A DNA stretch of 64,000 nucleotides from positions 124,001-188,000 of the forward strand of contig JAEWGT010000002.1 in NCBI GenBank assembly GCA_023388175.1, given 5' to 3'. The DNA comes from Pseudomonadota bacterium (GTDB lineage Bacteria; Pseudomonadota; Alphaproteobacteria; Rhizobiales; Devosiaceae). Positions 33,871 to 41,643 of this stretch are shown here, piece after piece. The translations under genes were made by a program, and so were the position numbers. Under the pieces are notes generated by a model. That model was not told the origin of the DNA, made no database searches, and was given only the letters and a program-made list of their open reading frames with translations. Position 1 is the first letter of the stretch, and each line of letters begins with the position of its first letter.

Positions 33871-33988
33871 GCCGAGTTTGGCGTTGCGGTCCCGTTATAG
33901 CCAGCCGCATCGCTTTGACGCAACTGCCCCTGGCGCAAAGCTGTCATCAGACTGTCGCCTTAGGCAGAATGTCTATACTGCCGAAGGC

Positions 33989-35503
33989 TCATGCGGCGCG
34001 CGCCGTTTTCCGGCGCGACAATGGCATCGGGCGCCCCAGATAAAAGCCCTGCAGGCCGGTACAGCCAGCCTTGGTCAGGAATTCCAGTTGCTCGGCGGTC
34101 TCCACGCCCTCGGCAATCACCTCGACCGGAAGCGAACGGGCGATCTTGCAGATGGCGCCGATGATCATCGCGTCGATCCGGCTATGGGTGGCATTGGCAA
34201 CATAGGTGCGGTCGATCTTGATGATATCGAAATCGAAACTCCGCAGATATTGAAGGCTCGCATAGCCTGCGCCGAAATCATCTATGGCTACGCGCACGCC
34301 CAGCGCCCGCAATGCCTTGAGATTGTCCTTGGCAGGGCGGTCGCCATCGAGCGGCACCGTTTCGGTAACCTCGACGATGAGGCGGCTGGCCGGGGTGCCG
34401 GTTTCCTCCAGAATGGCCGAAACCGTGCGGGCAAAATCGGCATTGCGCAACTGCACCGGCGAGACATTGACCGATACGGCCCCGCTGCCCAGGGCCGGCA
34501 GGTCCAGCAAGGCGCGCCGCAGCACCCAGCTGCCCAGCTTTTCGATCAGTTCGCTTTCCTCGGCGATGGGAATGAATTGTATAGGCGGGATCATGCCGCG
34601 CACCTTGTGGCGCCAGCGCACCAGCGCTTCGTGTGACCGCGCCTGCCCGCCGCCCGACGCGTGGACGGGCTGGTAATGCACTTCCAGCTCATCGAGCAGC
34701 AATGCCGCCCGCAATTCGCGTTCGATGAAGCGCCGATGGCGCTCGTCGGCCAGCATGTCCACGTCGAACGGAACCACTGCATGCCGCCCGGACCGCTTGG
34801 CCTTGTACAGCGCCAGATCGGCCTTTGAAATCAGGTCGGCGACTTCCGTCGAATCCTTCGGCGCCAGCGCGATGCCGATTGACGCACTGATCCGCATCGG
34901 GCGGCCGCTGATCGCTACCGGTTCCTGAAGCTGGGCAAGCAGGGCTTCGCCCAGCCGGCGCAGGCCCGGCTTGTTGTCATGGTCAAGGATCATGACGCCG
35001 AACTCATCGCCGCCCAGCCGCCCCACCAGCGCGCCCGGCACGGCCTGTTCGATAATGCGCACCAGATGCACCAGCGCCGCATCGCCTGCCGCGTGACCCC
35101 AGGAATCGTTGAGGGTTTTCAGATTATCGAGATCGAGATGCATATAACCCACGGCCCGTTCGGACCTGTGATGCACCTCTGCGCCCAGCGCCTCCAGGAA
35201 ATAGGAGCGGGAAAAAACACCCGTCAGCGCATCACGATGGGCAGCGGCCTTTGCAGCCTCCGAGCGGATCTGCACATCGGCGAGCCGGCCCGAGAGCCAG
35301 CGATGGCCCGCCCACAGCAACAGACCGAAGGCCAAAAGCCCGGGAACAGACGCCAGCGGCAGCCAGATTTCGAGCATGGCCGGATCATCGACCACGACGC
35401 TGACGCCGCGGACCGCTGCCAGATAGACAATCACCAGAGCAATGCCGAACGCCAGGTTACGGTATCCGTGCAGGATATTGTCGAGATGATCGTCCCGGCG
35501 CAT
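33989..35503 (-). CDS. GGDEF-EAL c-di-GMP protein
   Basis: Two N-terminal membrane helices (about 15-35 and 45-65) precede a GGDEF domain with an intact GGDEF and LDLDNLKTLNDSWGH, then an EAL domain with HEALVRW, VSVNVSPVQL, IDDFGAGYASL and AEGVETAEQ. All catalytic signatures are preserved, so both synthesis and hydrolysis of c-di-GMP are possible; net activity cannot be predicted. Length 504 residues. Confidence 0.94.
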   Translation of the reverse strand: MRRDDHLDNILHGYRNLAFGIALVIVYLAAVRGVSVVVDDPAMLEIWLPLASVPGLLAFGLLLWAGHRWLSGRLADVQIRSEAAKAAAHRDALTGVFSRSYFLEALGAEVHHRSERAVGYMHLDLDNLKTLNDSWGHAAGDAALVHLVRIIEQAVPGALVGRLGGDEFGVMILDHDNKPGLRRLGEALLAQLQEPVAISGRPMRISASIGIALAPKDSTEVADLISKADLALYKAKRSGRHAVVPFDVDMLADERHRRFIERELRAALLLDELEVHYQPVHASGGGQARSHEALVRWRHKVRGMIPPIQFIPIAEESELIEKLGSWVLRRALLDLPALGSGAVSVNVSPVQLRNADFARTVSAILEETGTPASRLIVEVTETVPLDGDRPAKDNLKALRALGVRVAIDDFGAGYASLQYLRSFDFDIIKIDRTYVANATHSRIDAMIIGAICKIARSLPVEVIAEGVETAEQLEFLTKAGCTGLQGFYLGRPMPLSRRKTARAA

Positions 35504-35577
35504 GCAGACCCCACTATGCCACCCAGCTCGGCCGAAAGCTTACGAGCAGCCTGTAAACACTAGGTAAAAACCCTTGT

Positions 35578-35594
35578 TTTACAGTGCATTAACC
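35578..35594 (+). promoter_or_regulatory. CtrA-like box upstream of the GGDEF-EAL gene
   Basis: TTTA at 35578-35581, seven bases, then TTAACC at 35589-35594 matches the alphaproteobacterial CtrA consensus TTAA-N7-TTAAC with one mismatch. It is about 75-90 bases upstream of the gene start. One mismatched site can occur by chance. Confidence 0.35.
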
Positions 35595-35646
35595 CTAGGC
35601 GGTGGCGCTGGTCCGCACTCTGTCAGCGGCATATGACGGTCTTGCG

Positions 35647-35677
35647 ACACCATGGCGGAACTGTTCCGCCATGGTGT
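35647..35677 (-). terminator. Perfect 14-bp hairpin after the quaternary-amine transporter operon
   Basis: ACACCATGGCGGAA at 35647-35660 and TTCCGCCATGGTGT at 35664-35677 pair perfectly around CTG. It starts 8 bases after the proV stop on the minus strand. No T-run follows, so it may protect the mRNA 3' end or act as a weak terminator. Confidence 0.55.
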
Positions 35678-35685
35678 TCGGGGTC

Positions 35686-36723
35686 TTAATCGCCGACGCC
35701 GGGCGTATAGCGCGCCAGCGCCTGGATGACGCGCTTTGCCGTCACCCGCCCGATCTGGACCCCTTCGTCATTGGTAACGCCGACCCATTGATGCTCGGCA
35801 AAATAGGGCAGCACATCTTCGCAGCGAGCATTGGCCGGAACCGTATATTCACAGGGATCGAACGTTCCCCGCTCCATGATGGTGCGGACATGGATGGCGC
35901 GGGCCTTGTTCACCTCGCGCACGAATTCCTCGATATGCTCGTTGGCCGGCTTGAGCACGATATCCTCGGGCTTGCCCTCCTGCTGCACCGCCCCGTCCTT
36001 GAGCACGGCGATGCGGTCGGCAATCTTGAGCGCCTCGTCGAAATCGTGGGTGATGAAGAGGATGGTCTTGCCCAGGCTCTTCTGCAGCTCCATCAACTGG
36101 TCCTGCATGCCCGAGCGGATCAGCGGATCGAGCGCCGAAAAGGCTTCGTCCATGAGGATGATATCGGTATCGAGCGCCAGCGCCCTTGCAAGGCCGACGC
36201 GCTGCTGCTGGCCACCGGACAATTGTCTCGGCTGGCTCTGCTCGTAGCCGGACAGACCCACCGTGTCGATCCATTTGGCGGCACGCTCCAGCCGTTCGGC
36301 CTTGGCCACGCCCTTGACCTCAAGTCCATAGGCGACATTGTCGATCACCGAGCGGTGCGGCAACAGGCCGAACTTCTGGAACACCATGGCCACGGTATTG
36401 CGCCGATAGGTGCGCAGGTCCGGCAGGCTCATCTTGAGCACGTCATTGCCCTCGACGATAATCTCCCCGGCGGTGGGGTCGATCAGCCGGTTGACATGGC
36501 GGATCAACGTCGACTTGCCCGAACCCGACAGGCCCATGACCACGAAAATCTGGCCCCGGGCGATATCGAGCGAGACATTGTCCAGGCCCACGACATGATT
36601 GGTCTCGGCCTGCACTTCGGTCTTGGATTTGCCGCTGCGCAGCAATTCCAGCGCCGTCTCGGGACTGTCGCCAAAAATCTTGGTGACGCCCTTCATGCGG
36701 ATGGCAAAATCAGTGTCACTCAT
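35686..36723 (-). CDS. proV: Quaternary amine (glycine betaine/choline/proline) ABC transporter ATP-binding protein
   Basis: Walker A is GLSGSGKST, the Q-loop is FQKFGLLPHRSV, the signature is LSGGQQQRVGLARAL, and Walker B is IILMDEAFSALDP. A long N-terminal segment (KIFGDSPETALELLRSGKSK, before the ATPase core) and a C-terminal CBS-like regulatory part (about 285-340) are typical of ProV/OpuAA/ChoV. The start at 36723 gives 345 residues; only 1 base separates it from the permease stop. Gene order binding protein-permease-ATPase is that of choXWV. Confidence 0.94.
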   Translation of the reverse strand: MSDTDFAIRMKGVTKIFGDSPETALELLRSGKSKTEVQAETNHVVGLDNVSLDIARGQIFVVMGLSGSGKSTLIRHVNRLIDPTAGEIIVEGNDVLKMSLPDLRTYRRNTVAMVFQKFGLLPHRSVIDNVAYGLEVKGVAKAERLERAAKWIDTVGLSGYEQSQPRQLSGGQQQRVGLARALALDTDIILMDEAFSALDPLIRSGMQDQLMELQKSLGKTILFITHDFDEALKIADRIAVLKDGAVQQEGKPEDIVLKPANEHIEEFVREVNKARAIHVRTIMERGTFDPCEYTVPANARCEDVLPYFAEHQWVGVTNDEGVQIGRVTAKRVIQALARYTPGVGD

Positions 36724-36724
36724 T

Positions 36725-37594
36725 TTAGCGCGCCTCCGCCAGGCCGATGCGAGCCTGCAATTGCTTGCCGAAGCTCTGGGTAATGCGGTCGAAGATGATG
36801 GCGAGCACCACGATGCCGAGGCCGGCAAACAGGCCACGGCTGACTTCCAGCCGGCCGATACCCTGCAACACCTGATAGCCAAGCCCGCCGGCGCCGATCA
36901 TCGAGGCGATCACCACCATGGCCAGCGCCATCATCGTCGTCTGGTTGACGCCGGCAAGGATGGTCGGCAGGGCCAGCGGAATCTGCACGCCGAACAGCCG
37001 CTGGCTTGGCGTCGTGCCGAAGGAGCGGCTGGCTTCCATCACCGCCGGATCGACCGAGCGCAGGCCCAGATCGGTGAGCCGCACCAGAGGCGGAGCGGCA
37101 TAGACGATGGTGGCCAGCAGCGCCGGAATCTTGCCCGGACCGAAGATCATCACGGCGGGAATGAGATAGACGAAGCTGGGCAGCGTCTGCATCAGGTCGA
37201 GAATGGGCGTGATGACCTGGCGGACGCGGAGCGAGCGGCTCATCCACACACCGATGGGGATGGATGCCACGATCACCGTCAGCGTCGCCGCGATCATCAG
37301 CGCCGTCGTTGCCATGGCGTCGCGCCACAGGCCCATAACACCGAGGAACAGCAGCGACACCAGGACAAGTGCCGGCAATTTCCAGTTGCGGGTGGCGAGC
37401 CATGCCACACCCACGACAATGATGAAGATCAGCCACCAGGGCGTAGCCACGAGCAGCCGCTCGATGGAATTGAGCAGCATCAGCAACGGATAGGCGGCGG
37501 CTTCAAGCTCGCCACCCCAGTTGCGCACGACCCAATTGAGGCTGTCATCGATCGCCCGGCGCAGCGGACGCGTATCGATCAGTTCAGGAAACAT
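36725..37594 (-). CDS. proW: Quaternary amine ABC transporter permease
   Basis: The protein (289 residues) has seven or so membrane helices and the permease EAA loop (VDPAVMEASRSFGTTPSQRLFGVQIPLALP, seen as VMEASRSFG...IPLALP). DLMQTLPSFVYLIPAVMIFG is the conserved ProW core. Middle gene of the operon. Osmoprotectant or choline uptake is the likely role; the exact substrate is unresolved. Confidence 0.93.
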   Translation of the reverse strand: MFPELIDTRPLRRAIDDSLNWVVRNWGGELEAAAYPLLMLLNSIERLLVATPWWLIFIIVVGVAWLATRNWKLPALVLVSLLFLGVMGLWRDAMATTALMIAATLTVIVASIPIGVWMSRSLRVRQVITPILDLMQTLPSFVYLIPAVMIFGPGKIPALLATIVYAAPPLVRLTDLGLRSVDPAVMEASRSFGTTPSQRLFGVQIPLALPTILAGVNQTTMMALAMVVIASMIGAGGLGYQVLQGIGRLEVSRGLFAGLGIVVLAIIFDRITQSFGKQLQARIGLAEAR

Positions 37595-37666
37595 GTTTCA
37601 AATTCTCTGAAGAGGGGCGTTCAAACCCGAATTCAGCTTCTGCTGGACTGGGGATCGAACGCGGAA

Positions 37667-37692
37667 AACGGCCGGGACGAGGCCCGGCCGTT
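37667..37692 (-). promoter_or_regulatory. Intercistronic hairpin between binding-protein and permease genes
   Basis: AACGGCCGGG at 37667-37676 pairs with CCCGGCCGTT at 37683-37692 around a 6-base loop. On the transcribed (minus) strand it is followed by TTTTCC. It could attenuate transcription or protect the upstream message, giving more binding protein than permease, a common design. Confidence 0.65.
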
Positions 37693-37712
37693 CATCAAAG
37701 GGGTCCAGGACC

Positions 37713-38738
37713 TTAGCTGAGCTCGGCCAGGACCTTGTCGGCAACCTCGGCGGGAACCCAGTTGGTCCACACATCCTGCTTGGTGCGCAGGAAGTTTTCT
37801 GCCGTTTCAGCCGCATCAGCCTGGTTCTCGTCGCCATAGACCAGCAGTTCACTGATCTCGGCATTGGTCAGGCCAACCTTGGAGAAATACTCAGCCACGA
37901 CAGGCGCTTTTTCCTGGATCCAGGCCGCAGCACCAACGACGGCGGGGCTGGAAGGATAGGCGGTCACGCCAGGCGCATCGGTGCAATCGGGATCGGTATT
38001 GCAGGCATAAACGTCCGCGAATGTTTCACCCAGATCGAGCTGCACCGCAGGATACTTGCCCAGAATTGCCGTCGGGCCCCAATAGTAGAACAGGATCGGC
38101 TCTTCACGCGTAAAGGCGCGGGCAATCGATGCGTCAAGCGCACCGCCCGAACCCGGCGAGAAGATGTTCCAGGTCTCGTCCATGTCATAGGCTTCAAACA
38201 AGGCCGAGGTGGAGAGCTCGCAGGCCCAGCCCGGTGGGCAGGAATAAAGGCGCCCCTTGGACGAATCCTCGGGATCGGCAAACAGGTCCGGCCGCGCGAT
38301 GACGGCTTCGGCCGTCGTCAGCTCGGGATGCTCGGCCTGCAGATATTCAGGGATGAACCACCCCTCGACCGTGCCGTCAGTAATGGCGTCGGACAGCTGC
38401 ACGACGTCGCCCGCTTCGATGCCCTGGGCCCAGGCATCCTCGATGGCGCTGGTCCAGAGTTCGGGAGCAACGGCGGGCGTGCCCCGGCTCAGCATGGACG
38501 AAGAGGTAGGCACGGTATCACCGGTGACAATCTCGACTTCGCAGCCAAATCCCTTGTCGAGGATCGTCGCATGGATATGCGCCAGGGCAGCGGCAGAGGG
38601 CCAGGTCATTTCGGCAATATCGATCTTGCGATCGGTGCCGCACACGGCGGCATCATCCTGGGCAATGGCGGGAAGGCTGGTTGCAGAGAACAAGGCAACA
38701 GCGATCGCGGCGGCAATGCCACCGGATTTCAAAATCAT
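37713..38738 (-). CDS. Quaternary amine ABC transporter substrate-binding protein
   Basis: The protein (341 residues) has a signal peptide (MILKSGGIAAAIAVALFSAT, cleavage after AIAQ). The mature part opens DDAAVCGTDRKIDIAEMTWPS and has VAPELWTSAIEDAW, LYSCPPGWACE and FYYWGPTAILGKY, motifs of the OpuAC/ProX-like fold with aromatic residues for cation-pi binding of a quaternary amine. Paired cysteines suggest disulfides. First gene of the transporter operon. A paralogue lies just upstream at 38989-40038. Confidence 0.9.
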   Translation of the reverse strand: MILKSGGIAAAIAVALFSATSLPAIAQDDAAVCGTDRKIDIAEMTWPSAAALAHIHATILDKGFGCEVEIVTGDTVPTSSSMLSRGTPAVAPELWTSAIEDAWAQGIEAGDVVQLSDAITDGTVEGWFIPEYLQAEHPELTTAEAVIARPDLFADPEDSSKGRLYSCPPGWACELSTSALFEAYDMDETWNIFSPGSGGALDASIARAFTREEPILFYYWGPTAILGKYPAVQLDLGETFADVYACNTDPDCTDAPGVTAYPSSPAVVGAAAWIQEKAPVVAEYFSKVGLTNAEISELLVYGDENQADAAETAENFLRTKQDVWTNWVPAEVADKVLAELS

Positions 38739-38894
38739 CAGGCTAACTCCTGTTATTATGGAATGAACCGAACCATAAAGATGGCAGAATTGTGTGTCAA
38801 ATCTGGCAATATTTGTACAATAACAGACAATCTAACCTGCTTTTTCTTGCATGGCCAGACTGCAAAACTGTTCAAATAGACTGATGCCGGAAAA

Positions 38895-38949
38895 CTTCTT
38901 GATTGGACAAGAAGCCAGCATGTAGAAAATTGACTTCTAGACAAGTCAA
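38895..38949 (-). promoter_or_regulatory. Two 7-N6-7 inverted repeats in the transporter operon leader
   Basis: CTTCTTG (38895-38901)/CAAGAAG (38908-38914) and TTGACTT (38930-38936)/AAGTCAA (38943-38949) are perfect, and both have 6-base spacers. They lie in the AT-rich 250-base gap 38739-38988 between the two binding-protein genes. TTGACT within the second could be a -35 for the operon. Regulator sites or RNA hairpins are both possible. Confidence 0.5.
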
Positions 38950-38988
38950 AAATTCTGGAAAAATTTCTGGAACCAGTTGCGGTTCAGC

Positions 38989-40038
38989 TCAGGGCGTCGG
39001 GGTTCCGACCCATGGCCGCCAGATATCGCCCCGTTCGGCAACGAAGCGCTGGGCTACCGCTTCGGGCGTTGCGCCGGGCTGATTGAGCTGGGCCAGCAAC
39101 TGGTTCATGTCCGGCAGCGACAGGCTGGCGCGCTGGAAATAGGCCGCGATTATCGGCGTATTGGCAAAAACCCTTTCGGCCAGGGCAATCACCACCTCAT
39201 CGGGCGGAAAGGCCGAAGCCTGGGGCTCGGCACAGGCGCGATCCGCGAGGCATCGGGCGGCCGCCTCGTCATAAGCGCCCATATCGAGCGCCATGAAATC
39301 GAGCTGCGCCAGCACGGCATTGGGCTGCCAGTAATAGAACAGGAAAGGCTCGCGCCGATTGACGGCCTCGGCAATCAGCCGATCCATCTCGAAACGATTG
39401 GCCGGCTCGATAATGTCCACCAGATCGTCCAATCCATGTGCGATGACCAGATTGCGGTTGATTATCGAGCAGGCCCAGTCGGCCGGGCAGGAGATGAACC
39501 GCACGGTCTGGTCCGGCGAGAGCGTGGGCAAGGCCTCGGCCAGCACTGAGGCGCTTGGTCCATCCACAAAGCTATCCGCCACATAGCGCGGCATGAACCA
39601 GCCTTCGAGGCCAGCCTCGGCGTAGGTCGGGGCAGCGCTGCGCACCATCTGCGCTTCGCTGGCGCTGTTCCACACATCGGCAATGCGGTTGAGCCAGAGT
39701 TCGGGTGCGACCGAAGGCTGGCCGCTCGTCCCCATGGACGAGGCGGTGGCGCCGAGATCGCCGGGCGTAAGCCTGACATCGCACGCAAATTCGGACTTGA
39801 GGATCAGGGCGTGGATTTCAGCCAGCAGCATGGCGGATGGCCAGTTCATGCGCGCGATTGTCAGGGGCTGGTTGCCACAGACCGGCTGCGTGCCGGCAGG
39901 AACCGGCGCATCAATTCCGGCTGAGGGTGCTGAAACGGCGCCGTTCTGGGCGCTGTCGAGCACGGTGAACTGGGCCAGCGCCGGCCCCGCCATCAGCGCC
40001 AGCAGGATTCCCAAGATTGCAGCGCGCCTGACAGTCAT
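38989..40038 (-). CDS. Second quaternary amine-type substrate-binding protein
   Basis: The protein (349 residues) has a signal peptide (MTVRRAAILGILLALMAG, cleavage near ALAQ). Shared landmarks with the downstream protein are MNWPSAMLLAEIHA, PSVAPELWLNRIADVW, GWFMPRY, SCPADWACS and FYYWQPNAVLAQLD. The sequences are clearly diverged, so it is an older duplication. It may widen the ligand range of the one permease encoded downstream. No membrane components of its own are adjacent. Confidence 0.87.
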   Translation of the reverse strand: MTVRRAAILGILLALMAGPALAQFTVLDSAQNGAVSAPSAGIDAPVPAGTQPVCGNQPLTIARMNWPSAMLLAEIHALILKSEFACDVRLTPGDLGATASSMGTSGQPSVAPELWLNRIADVWNSASEAQMVRSAAPTYAEAGLEGWFMPRYVADSFVDGPSASVLAEALPTLSPDQTVRFISCPADWACSIINRNLVIAHGLDDLVDIIEPANRFEMDRLIAEAVNRREPFLFYYWQPNAVLAQLDFMALDMGAYDEAAARCLADRACAEPQASAFPPDEVVIALAERVFANTPIIAAYFQRASLSLPDMNQLLAQLNQPGATPEAVAQRFVAERGDIWRPWVGTPTP

Positions 40039-40166
40039 TCCTGCTCCTTTCGCCAGAACGAATCTATGCGGAAAACCGGCCCGTTAAGCAACTCTGCGAC
40101 AGCGATGAAATTCCAGACAAATGCCGGTGACTCTTGCGCCAAATCTGTGCAACATTCTCTTCCAGC

Positions 40167-40185
40167 GGGGCGTGTTGCACGCCCC
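40167..40185 (+). promoter_or_regulatory. Hairpin in the leader of the branched-chain amino acid binding-protein gene
   Basis: GGGGCGTG at 40167-40174 pairs perfectly with CACGCCCC at 40178-40185 around TTG, about 73 bases upstream of the ATG at 40258. The 219-base gap 40039-40257 otherwise shows no recognised site; AGAGGG ahead of the ATG is the ribosome-binding site. Confidence 0.45.
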
Positions 40186-40257
40186 CATCCGTTGTCGCGC
40201 CGCAAGAAGCGAGGCCCTTAAGGTCACCCGGCGCGCAACCGAAACAGAGGGACGTCT

Positions 40258-41460
40258 ATGTTGAACAAAACCCTGACCCTGGCGGTCGCCGCCTCCACGC
40301 TGGTCCTTGCCGCCCCGGCTCTGGCCCAGGAAGTCAAGCTCGGCTTCCTCGCCGACGTATCCGGCCCGATTGCAGGATTTGCCCCGGGCATGGTCGATGC
40401 CGGCAATCTGGCCATCGCCAATGTCAACGACCAGGGCGGCCTGCTCGATGGCCAGACCCTGACTTCCGTGCTTGCAGACTCTGCCTGTGACGGTGGTGCT
40501 GCCGGCCCGGCTGCTGACCGTCTGGTCAATGCCGAAAACGTCGTCGCTATCTTTGGCGGCTATTGCTCCGGTGCCACCATTGCCGGCGCCAATGGCTCGG
40601 CCATTCCGGGCAATGTCGTGATGATCTCGCCAGCCTCGACCGCACCGGCCGTTGCCGAACTGGACGACAACGACCTCGTCTTCCGCAATGTGGTTCCGGA
40701 CTCCATCCAGGGCGTCAAGGCCGCCGAACTGCTGCTGGCCCAGGGCGTGACCGAAGTCGGCGTGACCTATGTCAACAATGACTACGGTTCGGGCCTTGCC
40801 GGCGCCTTCTCCGACGCCTTCACCGCCGGTGGTGGCACCGTGCTCGCTTCCGTCGCCCACGAAGACGGCAAGGCCGACTACCGTCCGGAAATCGGCCAGA
40901 TCGAAGCCTCGGGTGCGACCACGCTCGTGATCTACGGGTACGAGAATGCCGGCGGCGGCGCCATCCTCAACCAGGCTGTCGAAGCCGGTTCGTTCGACCT
41001 GTTCATGGGCGGCGACGGCATGGCCGGTGACGCCCTGCTCGCCAGCCGCAATGGCGCCGATCTCGAAGGCATGATCCTGACCCAGGCCGCTCCGGCCGAG
41101 GGCCCGTCCTTCGACGCGCTGGTCGCTCTGACTGAAGCTGCCGGGCAGGATGCCAATGGCACCTATGTGACCAACTCCTATGACGCCGTGTTCCTGCTGG
41201 CCCTGGCCATCGAGAAGTCCGGCTCTGCCGACCGTGACGGTATCTCGGCTGCGCTGCGCGAAGTCGCCAACGCACCGGGCGAAACCATCCTGCCGGGTGA
41301 GTGGGCCAAGGCCAAGGAACTGATCGCCGCCGGTACCGACATCAATTACGAAGGCGCTTCCGGCTCCATCGAATTCGACGATGTCGGCGACGTGGCCGGC
41401 GCCATCAACTACTTCGTGGTTGAAGGCGGCGCAGTCGTGAACAAGGGCCTGATCGACTAG
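40258..41460 (+). CDS. Branched-chain amino acid ABC transporter substrate-binding protein
   Basis: The protein (400 residues) has a signal peptide (MLNKTLTLAVAASTLVLAA, cleavage after ALAQ) and then the type I periplasmic-binding fold of LivJ/LivK: VKLGFLADVSGPIAGFAPGM, INDQ-like NVNDQGGLLDG, VFRNVVPDSIQG and YVNNDYGSGLAGAF. It is on the opposite strand from livGFHM (42574-46419), separated by an SDR gene; it probably supplies that transporter. A structured RNA and a strong terminator follow. The ligand could be another amino acid. Confidence 0.92.
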   Translation: MLNKTLTLAVAASTLVLAAPALAQEVKLGFLADVSGPIAGFAPGMVDAGNLAIANVNDQGGLLDGQTLTSVLADSACDGGAAGPAADRLVNAENVVAIFGGYCSGATIAGANGSAIPGNVVMISPASTAPAVAELDDNDLVFRNVVPDSIQGVKAAELLLAQGVTEVGVTYVNNDYGSGLAGAFSDAFTAGGGTVLASVAHEDGKADYRPEIGQIEASGATTLVIYGYENAGGGAILNQAVEAGSFDLFMGGDGMAGDALLASRNGADLEGMILTQAAPAEGPSFDALVALTEAAGQDANGTYVTNSYDAVFLLALAIEKSGSADRDGISAALREVANAPGETILPGEWAKAKELIAAGTDINYEGASGSIEFDDVGDVAGAINYFVVEGGAVVNKGLID

Positions 41461-41523
41461 CTTGTCGTTGTCTGACGCAAAGCGTCAGCGAAACGCTCCA
41501 GTGGAGCGTTTCGAAACGACAAG
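41461..41523 (+). ncRNA. Predicted three-way-junction RNA in the 3' UTR
   Basis: Starting at the base after the stop codon: an outer stem CTTGTCGTT (41461-41469)/AACGACAAG (41515-41523) encloses hairpin 1, CTGACGC (41472-41478)/GCGTCAG (41482-41488), and hairpin 2, CGAAACGCTCCA (41489-41500)/TGGAGCGTTTCG (41502-41513). All three stems are perfect. It may be a processed 3'-UTR RNA, an mRNA stabiliser, or a dispersed repeat. Confidence 0.5.
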
Positions 41524-41568
41524 GCCCGGAGCGCTATGCGCGCAGGGCGCGAACACCAAGACTTCTTG

Positions 41569-41602
41569 CGGCCCGGGAGCGATCCCGGGCCGTTTTCGTT
41601 TT
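41569..41602 (+). terminator. Rho-independent terminator of the binding-protein gene
   Basis: CGGCCCGGGA at 41569-41578 pairs with TCCCGGGCCG at 41583-41592 around GCGA, followed by TTTTCGTTTT. It lies 109 bases after the stop, so the transcript keeps the three-way-junction element. Confidence 0.92.
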
Positions 41603-41643
41603 GGACGACAGATACCGTGCGGCGCAGAAAGGAACCGAAAGCC

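Noticed and set aside
29980..33900. A 1306-codon open frame on the plus strand
   Set aside because: It is the antisense of pyruvate carboxylase and the rhodanese-like gene; the minus strand encodes complete known proteins there. GC-rich DNA keeps such frames open by third-position bias.
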